Notes: generated by a model from the letters alone, not told the origin. A stretch of DNA of 64,000 bases from Paenibacillus sp. 453mf (GCF_900116105.1 NZ_FPAC01000006.1:159241-223240), one strand, 5' to 3'; numbered from the stretch's first letter, positions 18,320 through 27,039 are shown. Program-made: numbers and translations.

Positions 18320-18922
18320 ATGAAGAAATATAGCCTAATTAGATCAGAGTTAGATAGTTTGCAAAGCCGTAGCAACATAAAAGGAATTCTAAGTACTATA
18401 CTCACGCTCCCTTCACGATCAACTGCTGTGTTCATGAAGATTGATTTACCTGAGTACGAAGTGTTGCGTGCACAGGTCTTTTTAGAGGATATAGCTGATA
18501 AACTCGAAGATGATGCGGCACTAAGTATTGTCGATCTCATTGCTCTGCTTTTAAAAGATTTCCTTCATGTCACGACCACGACTAAGATGGAGGATCTGAA
18601 AACCTCATTATTGGAAATGAAGAAGAAGTACCTCTCTAAAACAGAAACTATAGAAGAATTAGTTGAACTTTCCCCTGGCCGCTCTTCTCTTCAATTGAAA
18701 GAGAAGCCACGTAGGGTTAAATATTATACTCTTGAACTCACGGTGCCACGTAAAACAGCTTTAAGACTAGAAATTGTTTTATATGATCTCGAACAAATGT
18801 TTAAATCGTTCAAAATTGGAATGGACGAGCTAGTTGCTATTGTATTTCTTGAATTCGTACATCATCTTAAGATCGGAAAACAAAAAGATATGATTAAACG
18901 ATTTATTCAATGCTTTGGATAA
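18320..18922 (+). CDS. Hypothetical protein next to the replication region (200 aa)
   Basis: GGAGG at 18306-18310 is 9 bases before ATG 18320; the frame is also open from a TTG at 18311 that abuts the binding site. The protein is entirely helical, and its two halves look related: MKIDLPEYEVLRAQVFLEDI and LELTVPRKTALRLEIVLYDL are each followed by a hydrophobic helix ending in LLKDFLHV or VFLEFVHHL. An internal duplication is therefore likely. No family recognised. Its position beside the origin suggests a plasmid maintenance role, which is inference. Confidence 0.6.
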   Translation: MKKYSLIRSELDSLQSRSNIKGILSTILTLPSRSTAVFMKIDLPEYEVLRAQVFLEDIADKLEDDAALSIVDLIALLLKDFLHVTTTTKMEDLKTSLLEMKKKYLSKTETIEELVELSPGRSSLQLKEKPRRVKYYTLELTVPRKTALRLEIVLYDLEQMFKSFKIGMDELVAIVFLEFVHHLKIGKQKDMIKRFIQCFG

Positions 18923-18962
18923 ACATATCCAACTCCATCATAGACAACGAGAAAAACTCTAT

Positions 18963-19497
18963 GTATCGGGGGCGAATATACATTTCATCATACTAGTGTA
19001 CTCCTCTTACCTCAGGGTCAGTGTGGTGTCATAATTAGTGAGAATAATTTCTAAATTAATGAGATGAAAATTATCGAGTACTGAATTATTATGCTTTGAT
19101 TCGTATGAACAATTGCCCATGCATAGCTGCTCTATTTTTCCAATACTTCTGTTTGTTCAATGTATCTTATTTTATTTACAAGCGTCACTTGTCTTCTGGC
19201 TAGTGCTACCGTTGCTTTATTCAAACGGTAAGCATTTTTTGTTTGATTAAACGGTAAGAGGTCCTCAGAATGAAGTATATACGGCTATACATTCCGCGAA
19301 TAATTATACAATTATACATCTAGCCTTTGGCGGATAATCTCATCAATAGTGAAAATCAGGCCAGTACAGCAACGTTTAAGGGAAGATCATTCTCACTAAT
19401 TCTGAATACGGCCCTTGATAAATCGAGATTTTTAACCAATGTTTTCTCACTATTTCTAACACTACACACGTTTTTTTAGTATCGGGGGCGAATATAC
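18963..19497. repeat. Inverted iterons and inverted repeat downstream of rep (possible origin segment)
   Basis: Two reverse-oriented copies of the 19-bp iteron (GTATCGGGGGCGAATATAC) lie at 18964-18982 and 19479-19497. Between them is a 12-bp inverted repeat, ATTAGTGAGAAT (19034-19045) and ATTCTCACTAAT (19389-19400), and two copies of AAACGGTAAG near 19224 and 19250. There is no gene in this 590-bp stretch. Because the Rep-site copies flank an AT-rich segment, it could hold the replication start or a copy-control (handcuffing) site. Confidence 0.6.
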
Positions 19498-19510
19498 AAA
19501 TAAACGCTCC

Positions 19511-20641
19511 CTATATAGGGAGCGACAGTTGTTGAACACCTGCTTGGTTTGCCATACTGGTGGAGTTCAGTAATAAATTGGTTGGTGTTACTTCAAGGTA
19601 CGAAGTCCCTGTTTCATCTTCATGAATAGTAAATTCCTCAAGAAGAGAAATCTCTACCATGTTCTTACAAGCATCCTCAACAGCTTTTTTCTTGTAGACT
19701 GGACGTGTCGCCTTGGAACCCATGAGGTTTGATATTTCTTCCAGAGGCCAACGTGTAATCCCTTGTCCAACCTGCGCCGGAAGGAAAAGATACAAGTTCT
19801 GCGCAGTGTCTGTTTTAAGATCTTCTAAGATGGCTAGACTAAGATATGCAATAGCTCCGGATTGCAGCGAGCGATAGATCATATCCGAGAACATAATTTT
19901 GAATGTGCTGTGCCGGTCTTTACGTCCAATAGCTTGGAGAATATTGATACGATCTAAGGAATCAATAATCCCCTTCTCGTAGTAGTAGCAAAACTCGAAT
20001 TTACTGTCCTGTAGTACCTCAAGGGACTGCCAAATTTCATTATACGTCTTACCACCTGTATCACGATTCATTGCTTTGGCCAACGAGTATATTGTAAATT
20101 CAAACTCTTTCTGCTTTCCGCTTTCCTCCCAGAGTTTGTGAATACCGATTAATACCTTTGCATCCTGCAATGTTAATTCTTTGTTGGCTGGATGATAGAT
20201 ACGCGTACGACGATTGTCTCGAACTAAAGTGTCACCATCTTCTGCTGCAGATAAGGCTTTTTGCCGCTTAGTAGAAATTGAGGAAATTGCACCTTCAGCA
20301 AATATATGGCCATATGGGTGTGAAGGCTTGTTGTAGTAGGTTGCTCTTCTAATTTCTTGAGATTTGTTCCAAATGATCTGCTTGATTTGGTGTTTAAATA
20401 TTTCTTTGTTAATGGCATCTGCCTCTTCTTGTGTGTTCGTTTGTTGAAGGAGTAGTTTAGTTAACTCGAGTTCTTTCTGACCTTCATCCCGAATGTGTCT
20501 TTGAGCTTCTTCTTTTGATTTACTCTTTAGTTGATCTGCAGCTTTTATAATTAAGTCCTGGACTTTTGGGTCTTCTTTCGGGAGCTCAAGCACTACTATC
20601 TTAGAGACCCACTGATCGATATTTACTTTTCGACGTGGCAT
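19511..20641 (-). CDS. rep: Replication initiator protein (iteron-type Rep)
   Basis: A 376-aa, highly charged protein. The middle (LTLQDAKVLIGIHKLWEESG ... FTIYSLAKAMNRDTGGKTYNEIWQSLEVLQ) and the C-terminal part (WPLEEISNLMGSKATRPVYKKKAVEDACKNMVEIS) show the two winged-helix pattern of iteron-binding plasmid initiators. AAAGGAG precedes ATG 20641. At least eight directly repeated GTATATTCGCCCCCGATAC iterons lie immediately upstream, and two inverted ones lie downstream, as expected for such a protein. It would bind the iterons, open the origin and repress itself. The exact Rep family (TrfA-like or RepA-like) is not resolved. Confidence 0.8.
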   Translation of the reverse strand: MPRRKVNIDQWVSKIVVLELPKEDPKVQDLIIKAADQLKSKSKEEAQRHIRDEGQKELELTKLLLQQTNTQEEADAINKEIFKHQIKQIIWNKSQEIRRATYYNKPSHPYGHIFAEGAISSISTKRQKALSAAEDGDTLVRDNRRTRIYHPANKELTLQDAKVLIGIHKLWEESGKQKEFEFTIYSLAKAMNRDTGGKTYNEIWQSLEVLQDSKFEFCYYYEKGIIDSLDRINILQAIGRKDRHSTFKIMFSDMIYRSLQSGAIAYLSLAILEDLKTDTAQNLYLFLPAQVGQGITRWPLEEISNLMGSKATRPVYKKKAVEDACKNMVEISLLEEFTIHEDETGTSYLEVTPTNLLLNSTSMANQAGVQQLSLPI

Positions 20642-20753
20642 GGTAACAGCTCCTTTATTGTCAGGATATTCTGTACATATATTCAGTATATTTATACTTA
20701 CTGCTTTAGAATAACACAGATCCGAATGATCTGATAAGATTCGAGTACCAATT

Positions 20754-21204
20754 GTATATCCGCCCCCGATACTATGTAGACTTAATACCGTTAATACGTA
20801 TATTCAACCCCGATACTTAAAATATCTGTATTCTTATGATGTATATTCGCCCCCGATACCTTTTAGGAAAATTAAAAAGCACCACATGATTAACAATGTT
20901 GGTGCCCCATTGGACTACTTATATTCGAGTAATGTATATTCAGCCCCGATACTTTGAATCTCCAGCTAGAGTGATGTCAACGAACATATCAATACCTTTA
21001 AAAAATCGATTGTTCGTTTTCCCCCGTTGATATGTATATTCGCCCCCGATACCCTGCGAAATCTAAGAAAATATACCAAAAAAAATTTTCCGAACATTCA
21101 ACCCCGTTAGAATGTATATTCGCCCCCGATATACTGTCTATTCAAACCCGATAATTTGTTTATTCGTCCCCGATAAATCTAAGATGTATATTCGCCCCCG
21201 ATAC
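20754..21204. repeat. Iteron array (replication origin / Rep binding sites)
   Basis: Direct repeats of GTATATTCGCCCCCGATAC start at 20754 (1 mismatch), 20798 (AACCCC variant), 20841, 20934 (AGCCCC variant), 21034, 21114 (ends GATAT) and 21186. More degenerate copies start near 21136 and 21157. Further half-like pieces (CAACCCCGTTAG, CCCCCGTTGA) lie between them. The array sits between rep and the small RNA/winged-helix gene and contains no gene. It is the probable plasmid origin with Rep binding sites. Confidence 0.88.
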
Positions 21205-21291
21205 CTTGACGCGAAAAATATCAAAAAATACAATGACGGTAGGCTAGATTAGAAGTATATGCCATGAGTAATATAAAAATACCTAGATAAG

Positions 21292-21476
21292 AAAAAAAGC
21301 CCCCGAAGTGGGGGCCGGGCCTTTAGGCCGATCGAATAAAAAAACCGCACACCGCTGAGTCGAGCCGCTAACTCAAATTCAGCAATGCTATTCCGCAGGA
21401 TACTGTTTCCGCAAAAAAACAGTATGCCTGGGGCCGTGTTAAGGTCGCCCAAAAACAACTTTAACTTAGCCGGTGC
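21292..21476 (-). ncRNA. Probable plasmid small RNA (~185 nt), candidate copy-control RNA
   Basis: A consensus promoter lies on the minus strand: TTGAAT (21506-21511), 17-bp spacer, TATAAT (21483-21488), predicting a start near 21476. About 185 nt later there is a strong terminator, with a GCCCCC/GGGGGC stem (21299-21315) and seven T residues. Between them are several hairpins, including a near-perfect 13-bp stem with ATACTGTTT/AAACAGTAT at its heart (21397-21430). There is no open frame on that strand. It is antisense to the leader of the winged-helix gene starting at 21551 and borders the iterons, so a counter-transcribed regulatory RNA is plausible. Confidence 0.7.
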
Positions 21477-21550
21477 CCTTCTATTATACGAGACAGTTCC
21501 AGTAAATTCAAGGGTTTCCGGCGTGAAAAACTCTATTAGGAGGCTTCTTC

Positions 21551-22387
21551 ATGCCAAAAAGCATCAATCACTCTAACCAATTTTTGTTTGATGGTATTAA
21601 ATCCATCCTTAATAACTCGGATCTTAAAACATATGAAAAAATAATTATGATTGTAATCAAGATGCATCAAGAGGAATACGGTGATGTATTTCCCGATTAC
21701 GACACCATCGCTGCTGCAGGTGGGATGTCTAAACGTAAAGCACAGTACGTGGTTAAGGATCTCCAAGCACGTAACATGATTGAAAAGTTTAGTCGTTTCA
21801 AAGAAGTTGCAGATGGAACTCGTAAACAAACATCTAATCGTTACACAATCGTTGATGAACAGGTTGCTAAATCAAAAAATGATTCTGATGCACAGCATGC
21901 ACAAAAAGCACAAGATGCACCTATAACGAATTCTCCATGTGCACAAGATGCACCCTATAATTCAGGTTTTGAGAATCAAGAATCTTTAGATCTTTATCCT
22001 TCTACTGATTTAAAAGATGAAGAAGAATATATAACGCGCGAGCGTGAGAAACAATCTAAAACTTATGCATGTTATGCACAAGTCTTTAACGAAATGATTA
22101 AAGACCACGGGACGGGGATATTAAGCTTTAAACAAGAAGAGTTTCTGGAAACCTGTAAAGTATACAACCTTCCTGTTAGATTGGTAAGTGAACTTTATCC
22201 TCAAATCAAAAAGGAGATTCAAAAGTTTCATTACGAAGCAATCCACCGCACCTTTGATAAGTTTATTACTTATTTGGTAAAGAGGAAAATTGCTAATCCG
22301 ATCGCTTGGTTTGTTTCAACCTTTCGTAATGAAAATCTAAAAGTTCTAACAGAATTAGGGATCCGATTCGGAAAGATAGTTTCATAA
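21551..22387 (+). CDS. Winged-helix replication-associated protein
   Basis: 278 aa, with AGGAGG 7 bases before the ATG. The N-terminal 85 residues form a winged helix (LKTYEKIIMIVIKMHQEEYGDVFPDYDTIAAAGGMSKRKAQYVVKDLQARNMI is split over residues 25-78), the type seen in DnaD-like and Rep helix-turn-helix proteins. A low-complexity linker follows with repeated AQDAP motifs (the DNA repeats GCACAAGATGCACC). The C-terminus is helical, with FDKFITYLVKRKIANPIAWFVSTFRNE typical of replication-initiation helpers. It is divergent from rep across the iteron array. It probably assists helicase loading or controls replication, which is inference. Confidence 0.65.
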   Translation: MPKSINHSNQFLFDGIKSILNNSDLKTYEKIIMIVIKMHQEEYGDVFPDYDTIAAAGGMSKRKAQYVVKDLQARNMIEKFSRFKEVADGTRKQTSNRYTIVDEQVAKSKNDSDAQHAQKAQDAPITNSPCAQDAPYNSGFENQESLDLYPSTDLKDEEEYITREREKQSKTYACYAQVFNEMIKDHGTGILSFKQEEFLETCKVYNLPVRLVSELYPQIKKEIQKFHYEAIHRTFDKFITYLVKRKIANPIAWFVSTFRNENLKVLTELGIRFGKIVS

Positions 22388-22945
22388 ATCTACAAATCAA
22401 AATGCTCAATAGATGTATACATCTTTGCAAGAAGACTCATTAAATTTGATTCGAGGAGAATAATTTATTCTTTTAAGAAGATAGAGGGGCTCTTTCTAGC
22501 AAAAACAAACCTAGCTCCAAGTACAATGAATGAACTGCTGATGCTTTATCATTATTTTTTGTATCAGTCAGCTTGTTTCATTAAGGCTTGAGCTTACATT
22601 TTCAATTCAGTTGTTCTGTGAGATTGCTCAACATGCCCTTCTGTTTGGAAAATATGGACAAAGGTACTTGATTGGATTGATTACAGGGGACTCTTGGTCT
22701 TATTAAGAGAACCAAAATTAATCTGAAATGTATCTTGTGGGCTAATAGCATTTTCTTTTACTATTGAAAAAGGCTATGGAACAAGCGAGCATGTATTTTC
22801 TACATATTCTTTTGTTTATGGTCTTAAGTATAATTTAATGTTTCATATGCACTATTCACCTTTTTCTGATGAGTGTATATAAGGGGAACCAGCTTCTGTA
22901 TTTCAGCTTATCCCTAAATTTCTCCGGATTGGTTCTAAAAACAAT
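22388..22945. other. Gene-free AT-rich stretch
   Basis: Only very short frames occur, none with a good ribosome binding site. No clear repeats or palindromes were noticed. Confidence 0.5.
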
Positions 22946-22976
22946 CAAAAAACGCCCCTTAATAAGGAGCGTCGTT
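22946..22976 (-). terminator. Intrinsic terminator
   Basis: GACGCTCCTTATTAAGGGGCGT followed by six T residues on the minus strand (arms at 22951-22960 and 22965-22974). It lies 10 bp after the stop of the 65-aa gene and supports that gene being real. Confidence 0.8.
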
Positions 22977-22985
22977 AGTGTATGA

Positions 22986-23183
22986 TTAATGAATATAAGG
23001 TGTACTGTGATCAGATTCAATGAAATACGGTACCAAATTGATGGGATTGTCCCAATCCCCGATTTTAAATCCGATTGACAGTGTCTCTTGTGTTTGATTT
23101 GAAGTCGTTTGAGGCTTAAATGAAAGACCCACAACCTTAAAGACTCCATGCGCTTCTTTTAAAAACCGTTTAGGTGCTTTCAT
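22986..23183 (-). CDS. Hypothetical protein (65 aa)
   Basis: Small soluble protein starting at ATG 23183 with GAAGGG upstream. It is followed directly by a strong terminator and preceded by its own promoter-like and terminator-like leader at 23327-23380. It has no cysteines and no membrane span, and the family is not recognised. Confidence 0.5.
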   Translation of the reverse strand: MKAPKRFLKEAHGVFKVVGLSFKPQTTSNQTQETLSIGFKIGDWDNPINLVPYFIESDHSTPYIH

Positions 23184-23326
23184 AATAGTTGGTCCCTTCT
23201 TACTCTGAATAAGTTTTTATCGCAATATTGATATTTTCCGTTTAATCTATAAGGGCCTTTAAATACCTATATAAAAAAAGTAGTGAGTCACATTGACTAT
23301 AAACAACATTTTATTCCACATAAACA

Positions 23327-23385
23327 AAAAAGACAAGGCTTTGTAAGCTTTGTCTCTTCATAAAGTTTAATGTAATTATAATAAT
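23327..23385 (-). promoter_or_regulatory. Promoter-like TATAAT with leader terminator
   Basis: On the minus strand TATTATAAT is followed by a hairpin (AGACAAAG with CTTGTCT) and six T residues at 23327-23332. It resembles the eight leader elements in layout but lacks the AAGCA pentaloop hairpin, so I do not count it as a family member. It may also terminate the upstream GGDEF/52-aa operon. Confidence 0.45.
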
Positions 23386-23388
23386 ATG

Positions 23389-23547
23389 TTAAATTATCTG
23401 TCCTCTCTTCAAGCCACAATACTCACATTCTTCACCGTTAGACACGATCTTTGTGAAGTCCTCGCTGAAGCAATAAGCTTCACTCCAGGTATGTTCACAA
23501 AACTCTTTGTCGTTACGGAAATCTACATTTTGATCGTATTTATGCAT
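23389..23547 (-). CDS. Small cysteine-containing protein coupled to the GGDEF gene (52 aa)
   Basis: Found by translating the 3' end of the GGDEF gene. ATG 23547 overlaps the GGDEF stop by 8 bases (ATGCATAA) and has AAAGG 10 bases upstream, inside the GGDEF coding sequence. The product has four cysteines, with a C-E-Y-C-G-L-K-R motif near the C-terminus and a CEHTW motif near residue 17, suggesting a small zinc-binding fold. The tight overlap implies coexpression with the cyclase. Function unknown. Confidence 0.6.
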   Translation of the reverse strand: MHKYDQNVDFRNDKEFCEHTWSEAYCFSEDFTKIVSNGEECEYCGLKRGQII

Positions 23548-24685
23548 TTGAAACAACCTTTAGTGCCTCTGGTTTAATCAGAGCCTGGCTTCCTCCTCCA
23601 TACTCCATTACTTTGTTCTTTCCAGTTTGTTTAGCATTGTACATCGCTTCATCTGCTTGCTTTATTAACACTTCAGGTGGTAATCCACTTTCAAATATCT
23701 TGTAACCGATACTTGCAGTTACCATCGATTCTTGCTCAATACGTCTCCTCATTCTTTCGGTTAGTTCAACCATGTCTACATCCTCATTGAGAATTAACAT
23801 CACCATTTCTTCTCCACCATAACGACCTGCGATTCCAAGGCCATCAACTTCTTCCATTAAAATGGTGGCCACTTCCTTCAGAACCCCATCCCCAACCTTA
23901 TGCCCTTTTGTATCATTCAATTTCTTAAAATTGTCGATATCGGTGAAAATAATATGTACGGGTATATTTTGATCTACACATTTCGTAATGTATTTCATAA
24001 AATAGCGGCGGTTGAATAAACCAGTTAATGGATCTGTGATTGCGGATACGTAAGAGCTTTGCATTATGACAAGTGAATGATCCATTAAAGTTGCAAATAG
24101 AACTACGTATGCAGCAGGTGCTAAAAGAGAATAGATCAGGTTCATCCCCCCTGAAATTGCAGGAATCAGATCGGCCAATAAGGAACATAATAATGCAAAT
24201 ACAAAAATGCCAGTAGATAACCAAACACTTTTTCCTCGACTTATTCTTTTTCCAAAAAGGATGGTAATGCCCAATACAGAGATAGCGCTTAAGGCACTTC
24301 CTGCCCAAATGGAGAAAGTTCCCGTAAAGAAACATACAGCTGCAGGTAAGAAAAATAATATGTAAGTTTTAATGTCTGCCTTGTTGTGAATTCGATAAAA
24401 TCCAAATAGAATCACTAATAAACTCGAATTGGATACTGCATTTATAGCTTTAACAAGCCATGAGAGTTCGGTACTTGTGACTGCAGCTATTAAAAGTAAA
24501 ATAAAGCTTACTACATTAAAAATCATATATCCAAATGATATTTTGGAGAGCATCGCATATGATTTCTTTTTTCGTTTTGCATGTAACTGCAGAGATAATA
24601 ACCACATTAAGACGCTTATTGGAATAATGAGTGCTACTCTTACAAATTCTCCATTAACTCCATTAAATAAATCTAGTAATGACAT
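23540..24685 (-). CDS. Membrane diguanylate cyclase (GGDEF)
   Basis: About 381 aa from ATG 24685 (AAGGAG 9 bases upstream; the frame is open 15 codons further). Six to seven hydrophobic segments fill the first 215 residues. A GGDEF domain follows with DPLTGLFNRRYF, FTDIDNFKKLND and RYGGEEM; the GGEEF-type active site appears intact, so the enzyme should make cyclic di-GMP. It is preceded 16 bp upstream by another membrane protein gene and overlaps the 52-aa gene. The operon lies behind leader element C. Together with the HD-GYP protein at the window start it could set c-di-GMP levels for the plasmid's pilus or surface genes (inference). Confidence 0.9.
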   Translation of the reverse strand: MSLLDLFNGVNGEFVRVALIIPISVLMWLLSLQLHAKRKKKSYAMLSKISFGYMIFNVVSFILLLIAAVTSTELSWLVKAINAVSNSSLLVILFGFYRIHNKADIKTYILFFLPAAVCFFTGTFSIWAGSALSAISVLGITILFGKRISRGKSVWLSTGIFVFALLCSLLADLIPAISGGMNLIYSLLAPAAYVVLFATLMDHSLVIMQSSYVSAITDPLTGLFNRRYFMKYITKCVDQNIPVHIIFTDIDNFKKLNDTKGHKVGDGVLKEVATILMEEVDGLGIAGRYGGEEMVMLILNEDVDMVELTERMRRRIEQESMVTASIGYKIFESGLPPEVLIKQADEAMYNAKQTGKNKVMEYGGGSQALIKPEALKVVSNA

Positions 24686-24701
24686 AATCAACCACTCCTT
24701 T

Positions 24702-25067
24702 TCATTGATAAAAATTATTGAACCAGTCACGGTGCATTTGCATCGGATTCTTTATATATTGCATCCAGGCATGCTTGCTGTCTCGCTTGAATTTTTCTTT
24801 CATCTCCAGGAATAGCGTTATTAAAACCGGCCCCCATAAAACTGAACCGCTCAGAAGGAAATAAAACATTCCTTTTGCTGAATTCAACACGTAGTACCAA
24901 CCGTTGTAACTCTCATCTAGATTCTTCGCTTTTGCCCAACAAAAGAAAAATAGGTAAAAAAGAAATCCAGTCGATATATATGCAATGGGGAGGATGATTT
25001 GTAATCGAAATATAAACACTAAGACTAGTCCCAATGCCAACCAAAGATATCTGTATCTCTTGCGCAT
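24702..25067 (-). CDS. Small membrane protein (121 aa)
   Basis: From ATG 25067 (AAAGGGG 6 bases upstream) the protein has three hydrophobic segments (about residues 8-25, 28-44 and 62-86) and a basic, aromatic C-terminal tail. It is the first gene of the GGDEF operon. No family recognised; it may be a sensor partner of the cyclase (inference). Confidence 0.6.
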   Translation of the reverse strand: MRKRYRYLWLALGLVLVFIFRLQIILPIAYISTGFLFYLFFFCWAKAKNLDESYNGWYYVLNSAKGMFYFLLSGSVLWGPVLITLFLEMKEKFKRDSKHAWMQYIKNPMQMHRDWFNNFYQ

Positions 25068-25211
25068 AATGAACCCCTTTGCAATCAAAGTTACTAAATA
25101 TTTATTGAACTAGAATAAGTGACACTTATGGTGTGATTATTGTTTCATTAGTTAGTGGCAATATTCTTAATAACTTATCCTAAATTTCCCCTCTCACTAT
25201 GAAATAAGAAT

Positions 25212-25308
25212 AAAAAAAGCGAACGCCTATTAAATGGGCGTTCGCGTGCTTCGCGTTTCTGGTTATTCAGTTAAGTATTATTATACAACATTAGTGCCTC
25301 GTGCTCAA
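25212..25308 (-). promoter_or_regulatory. Promoter-leader element C
   Basis: Minus strand: TTGAGC (25303-25308), 17-bp spacer, TATAAT (25280-25285), TAACTGAATA (25264-25273), hairpin CGCG-AAGCA-CGCG (25243-25255), then a terminator with arms GCGAACGCC and GGCGTTCGC followed by seven T residues. It controls the 121-aa protein, GGDEF and 52-aa operon. It can also end read-through from the nuclease gene upstream. Confidence 0.8.
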
Positions 25309-25398
25309 TGAAAACCCTAATCATCATTTACATATATTCGTAAAATGATTGCTTTATCCATTAGAACCACTCGGAGTCAAACCGAGAATCTTAAAAAT

Positions 25399-27015
25399 CT
25401 AGTTTAATAATTTTGCAGCCTCTAGTGCTTGTTCTGCTTTTTTTATGCTTTCGCTGGTTTGCTCGATCGCCGCATTGATCTTGTTAATATTCATTGCATC
25501 TTTCCAGCCGCTGAGGAGCGATGTTAAGTTGCCTATTAACTGTGATCCTCCTTCTGTAACCGTAGCAATTAATTCCGGATCTGATATAACGCCTTTCACG
25601 TTTGCTACATAGGACTTTAACTTCTCTGCTAGCTGTTTGTCAGCCAGTGTTGCCGATAGTTGTTCTACAATTTCTGAATTCTCCACGGCAACTGCCATAT
25701 GTCTAAAATACTCCTTTAATGAATCATGAACACGGGCTGTCTTTTCAACCAATAAAATGGTGTCGCCTAATGTAAGTGAGGAGCTAGAATCAGTTTGATC
25801 AAAATTGATTCCAAAATCGAGTAAGGATAACTCTTGATCGATTTCTTCTAGTTGGAGTGCCCTACTAGTAATTTTTGCTGCAGATGAGAGTGTTAAGGGC
25901 TCATCAATATCTGAGATTTCATCTTTAAGGATCAAACCTGCCTCGATCGCATAGTCGATTGTTTTTTGGACCTTTTCATTTTGGCTAAGATCATAGAAAG
26001 ACTTAGTTAGGAAAATCGCTTTAGCTTCTGGGAATAGAGCGATTATCAAAAATTTAAGCAGTTGCTCCTCGGTAACAACTTCTTTTGGATCAAACTCCCC
26101 ATCGATAAAACCGTATTCAGAAGCCTTTTCCTTAAGATAGTTAATATTTGTTTGTGTGTTATTTTCAGATTCCTTTGAAGGCTTTGACCACAATCCTCTT
26201 GCTGAGGACTTAGCTTCTGCTTCTAGATGAGAGAATAAATCTTTCCATTTAGAATTTGGTTCAATTGTTAACTCTCGAGCATATCCACCGGCTACTAGAT
26301 CCGCATTATACATCAACCCATTCTCTAAGAACACGTATGCCAGTGTCCGCCCATATGGATCATCTGACTTATCTTCAGCAATAAATACTGTTTGTTGGCT
26401 AAGACTTTTTTTCGTATAATTCGAAGCCTCAGGACCCCAGTACTCTACTGCGCTACCCTCCTTGACCGTCTCGGGAGTATCTACTCCGATTAGTCTTATA
26501 ACATCTTTCTGGCCTTTTTTAGGACCATCCTTATAAATGCCCTCAAATGTATCTCCATCCCGTATGTGCTCGACTTTAAACTCTTGAAGTTTAGCAGAAT
26601 TAATTATAACGGTGTTAGGTTCTTTAATCCAACCTACGTTAGTGCCTAATGACTCACTTACGAAACGAAGCGGTACGTATGTAGTACTATTTAAAATTGT
26701 TGGCTCGACAGAAACATTAAAAACATCTCCATTTTTCAATACTTCCTTTTTCCCGATGGTTAGCTTGATCGTTATATTTCCTTTTGTTGCTGTCACCGAG
26801 CTTGAATTGCTGTCCCATTTCACTTGGGCACCCAACTCCTCAAATATTGCTCGCATTGGTACCATCGTGCTTCCCTTAATCAACTGAGGATCTTGATCAA
26901 ACTCCATGTTTTTTCCATCGAGATATACAGATATACCTTCGGCAGCTCTTGAGTTCGAAGGACTGGCTAAAAGCGTTATGACCGTAATCGCGCATATTGC
27001 TGTTTTCTTCAACAA
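25399..27015 (-). CDS. Secreted thermonuclease with copper-amine-oxidase-N and SLH-like regions
   Basis: 538 aa. A signal peptide (residues 1-24, ending SRAAEG) is followed by a copper amine oxidase N-terminal type domain (about 28-145: PMRAIFEELGAQVKW, YVPLRFVSESLGTNVGW). Next is a staphylococcal-nuclease (TNase) domain (about 150-290) with IRLIGVDTPE and DPYGRTLAYV, which carry the catalytic Arg, Glu and Arg. The remainder resembles degenerate S-layer homology repeats and ends in helices. The enzyme should be exported and bound to the envelope, cutting extracellular DNA or RNA. It has its own leader (element D). A role in DNA uptake, nutrient gain or defence is open. Confidence 0.88.
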   Translation of the reverse strand: MLKKTAICAITVITLLASPSNSRAAEGISVYLDGKNMEFDQDPQLIKGSTMVPMRAIFEELGAQVKWDSNSSSVTATKGNITIKLTIGKKEVLKNGDVFNVSVEPTILNSTTYVPLRFVSESLGTNVGWIKEPNTVIINSAKLQEFKVEHIRDGDTFEGIYKDGPKKGQKDVIRLIGVDTPETVKEGSAVEYWGPEASNYTKKSLSQQTVFIAEDKSDDPYGRTLAYVFLENGLMYNADLVAGGYARELTIEPNSKWKDLFSHLEAEAKSSARGLWSKPSKESENNTQTNINYLKEKASEYGFIDGEFDPKEVVTEEQLLKFLIIALFPEAKAIFLTKSFYDLSQNEKVQKTIDYAIEAGLILKDEISDIDEPLTLSSAAKITSRALQLEEIDQELSLLDFGINFDQTDSSSSLTLGDTILLVEKTARVHDSLKEYFRHMAVAVENSEIVEQLSATLADKQLAEKLKSYVANVKGVISDPELIATVTEGGSQLIGNLTSLLSGWKDAMNINKINAAIEQTSESIKKAEQALEAAKLLN

Positions 27016-27039
27016 AATAATTACCCCCTAACAACAAAT

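Noticed and set aside
20754..21204. CRISPR array in the replication region
   Set aside because: The 19-bp units are irregularly spaced and lie directly upstream of a Rep gene, so they are iterons.
21385..21576. Short plus-strand frame before the winged-helix gene
   Set aside because: It lies over the predicted antisense RNA hairpins and has no binding site for ribosomes.
23327..23385. Ninth member of the AAGCA leader family
   Set aside because: It has a TATAAT and a terminator but lacks the pentaloop hairpin, and its -35 is poor.
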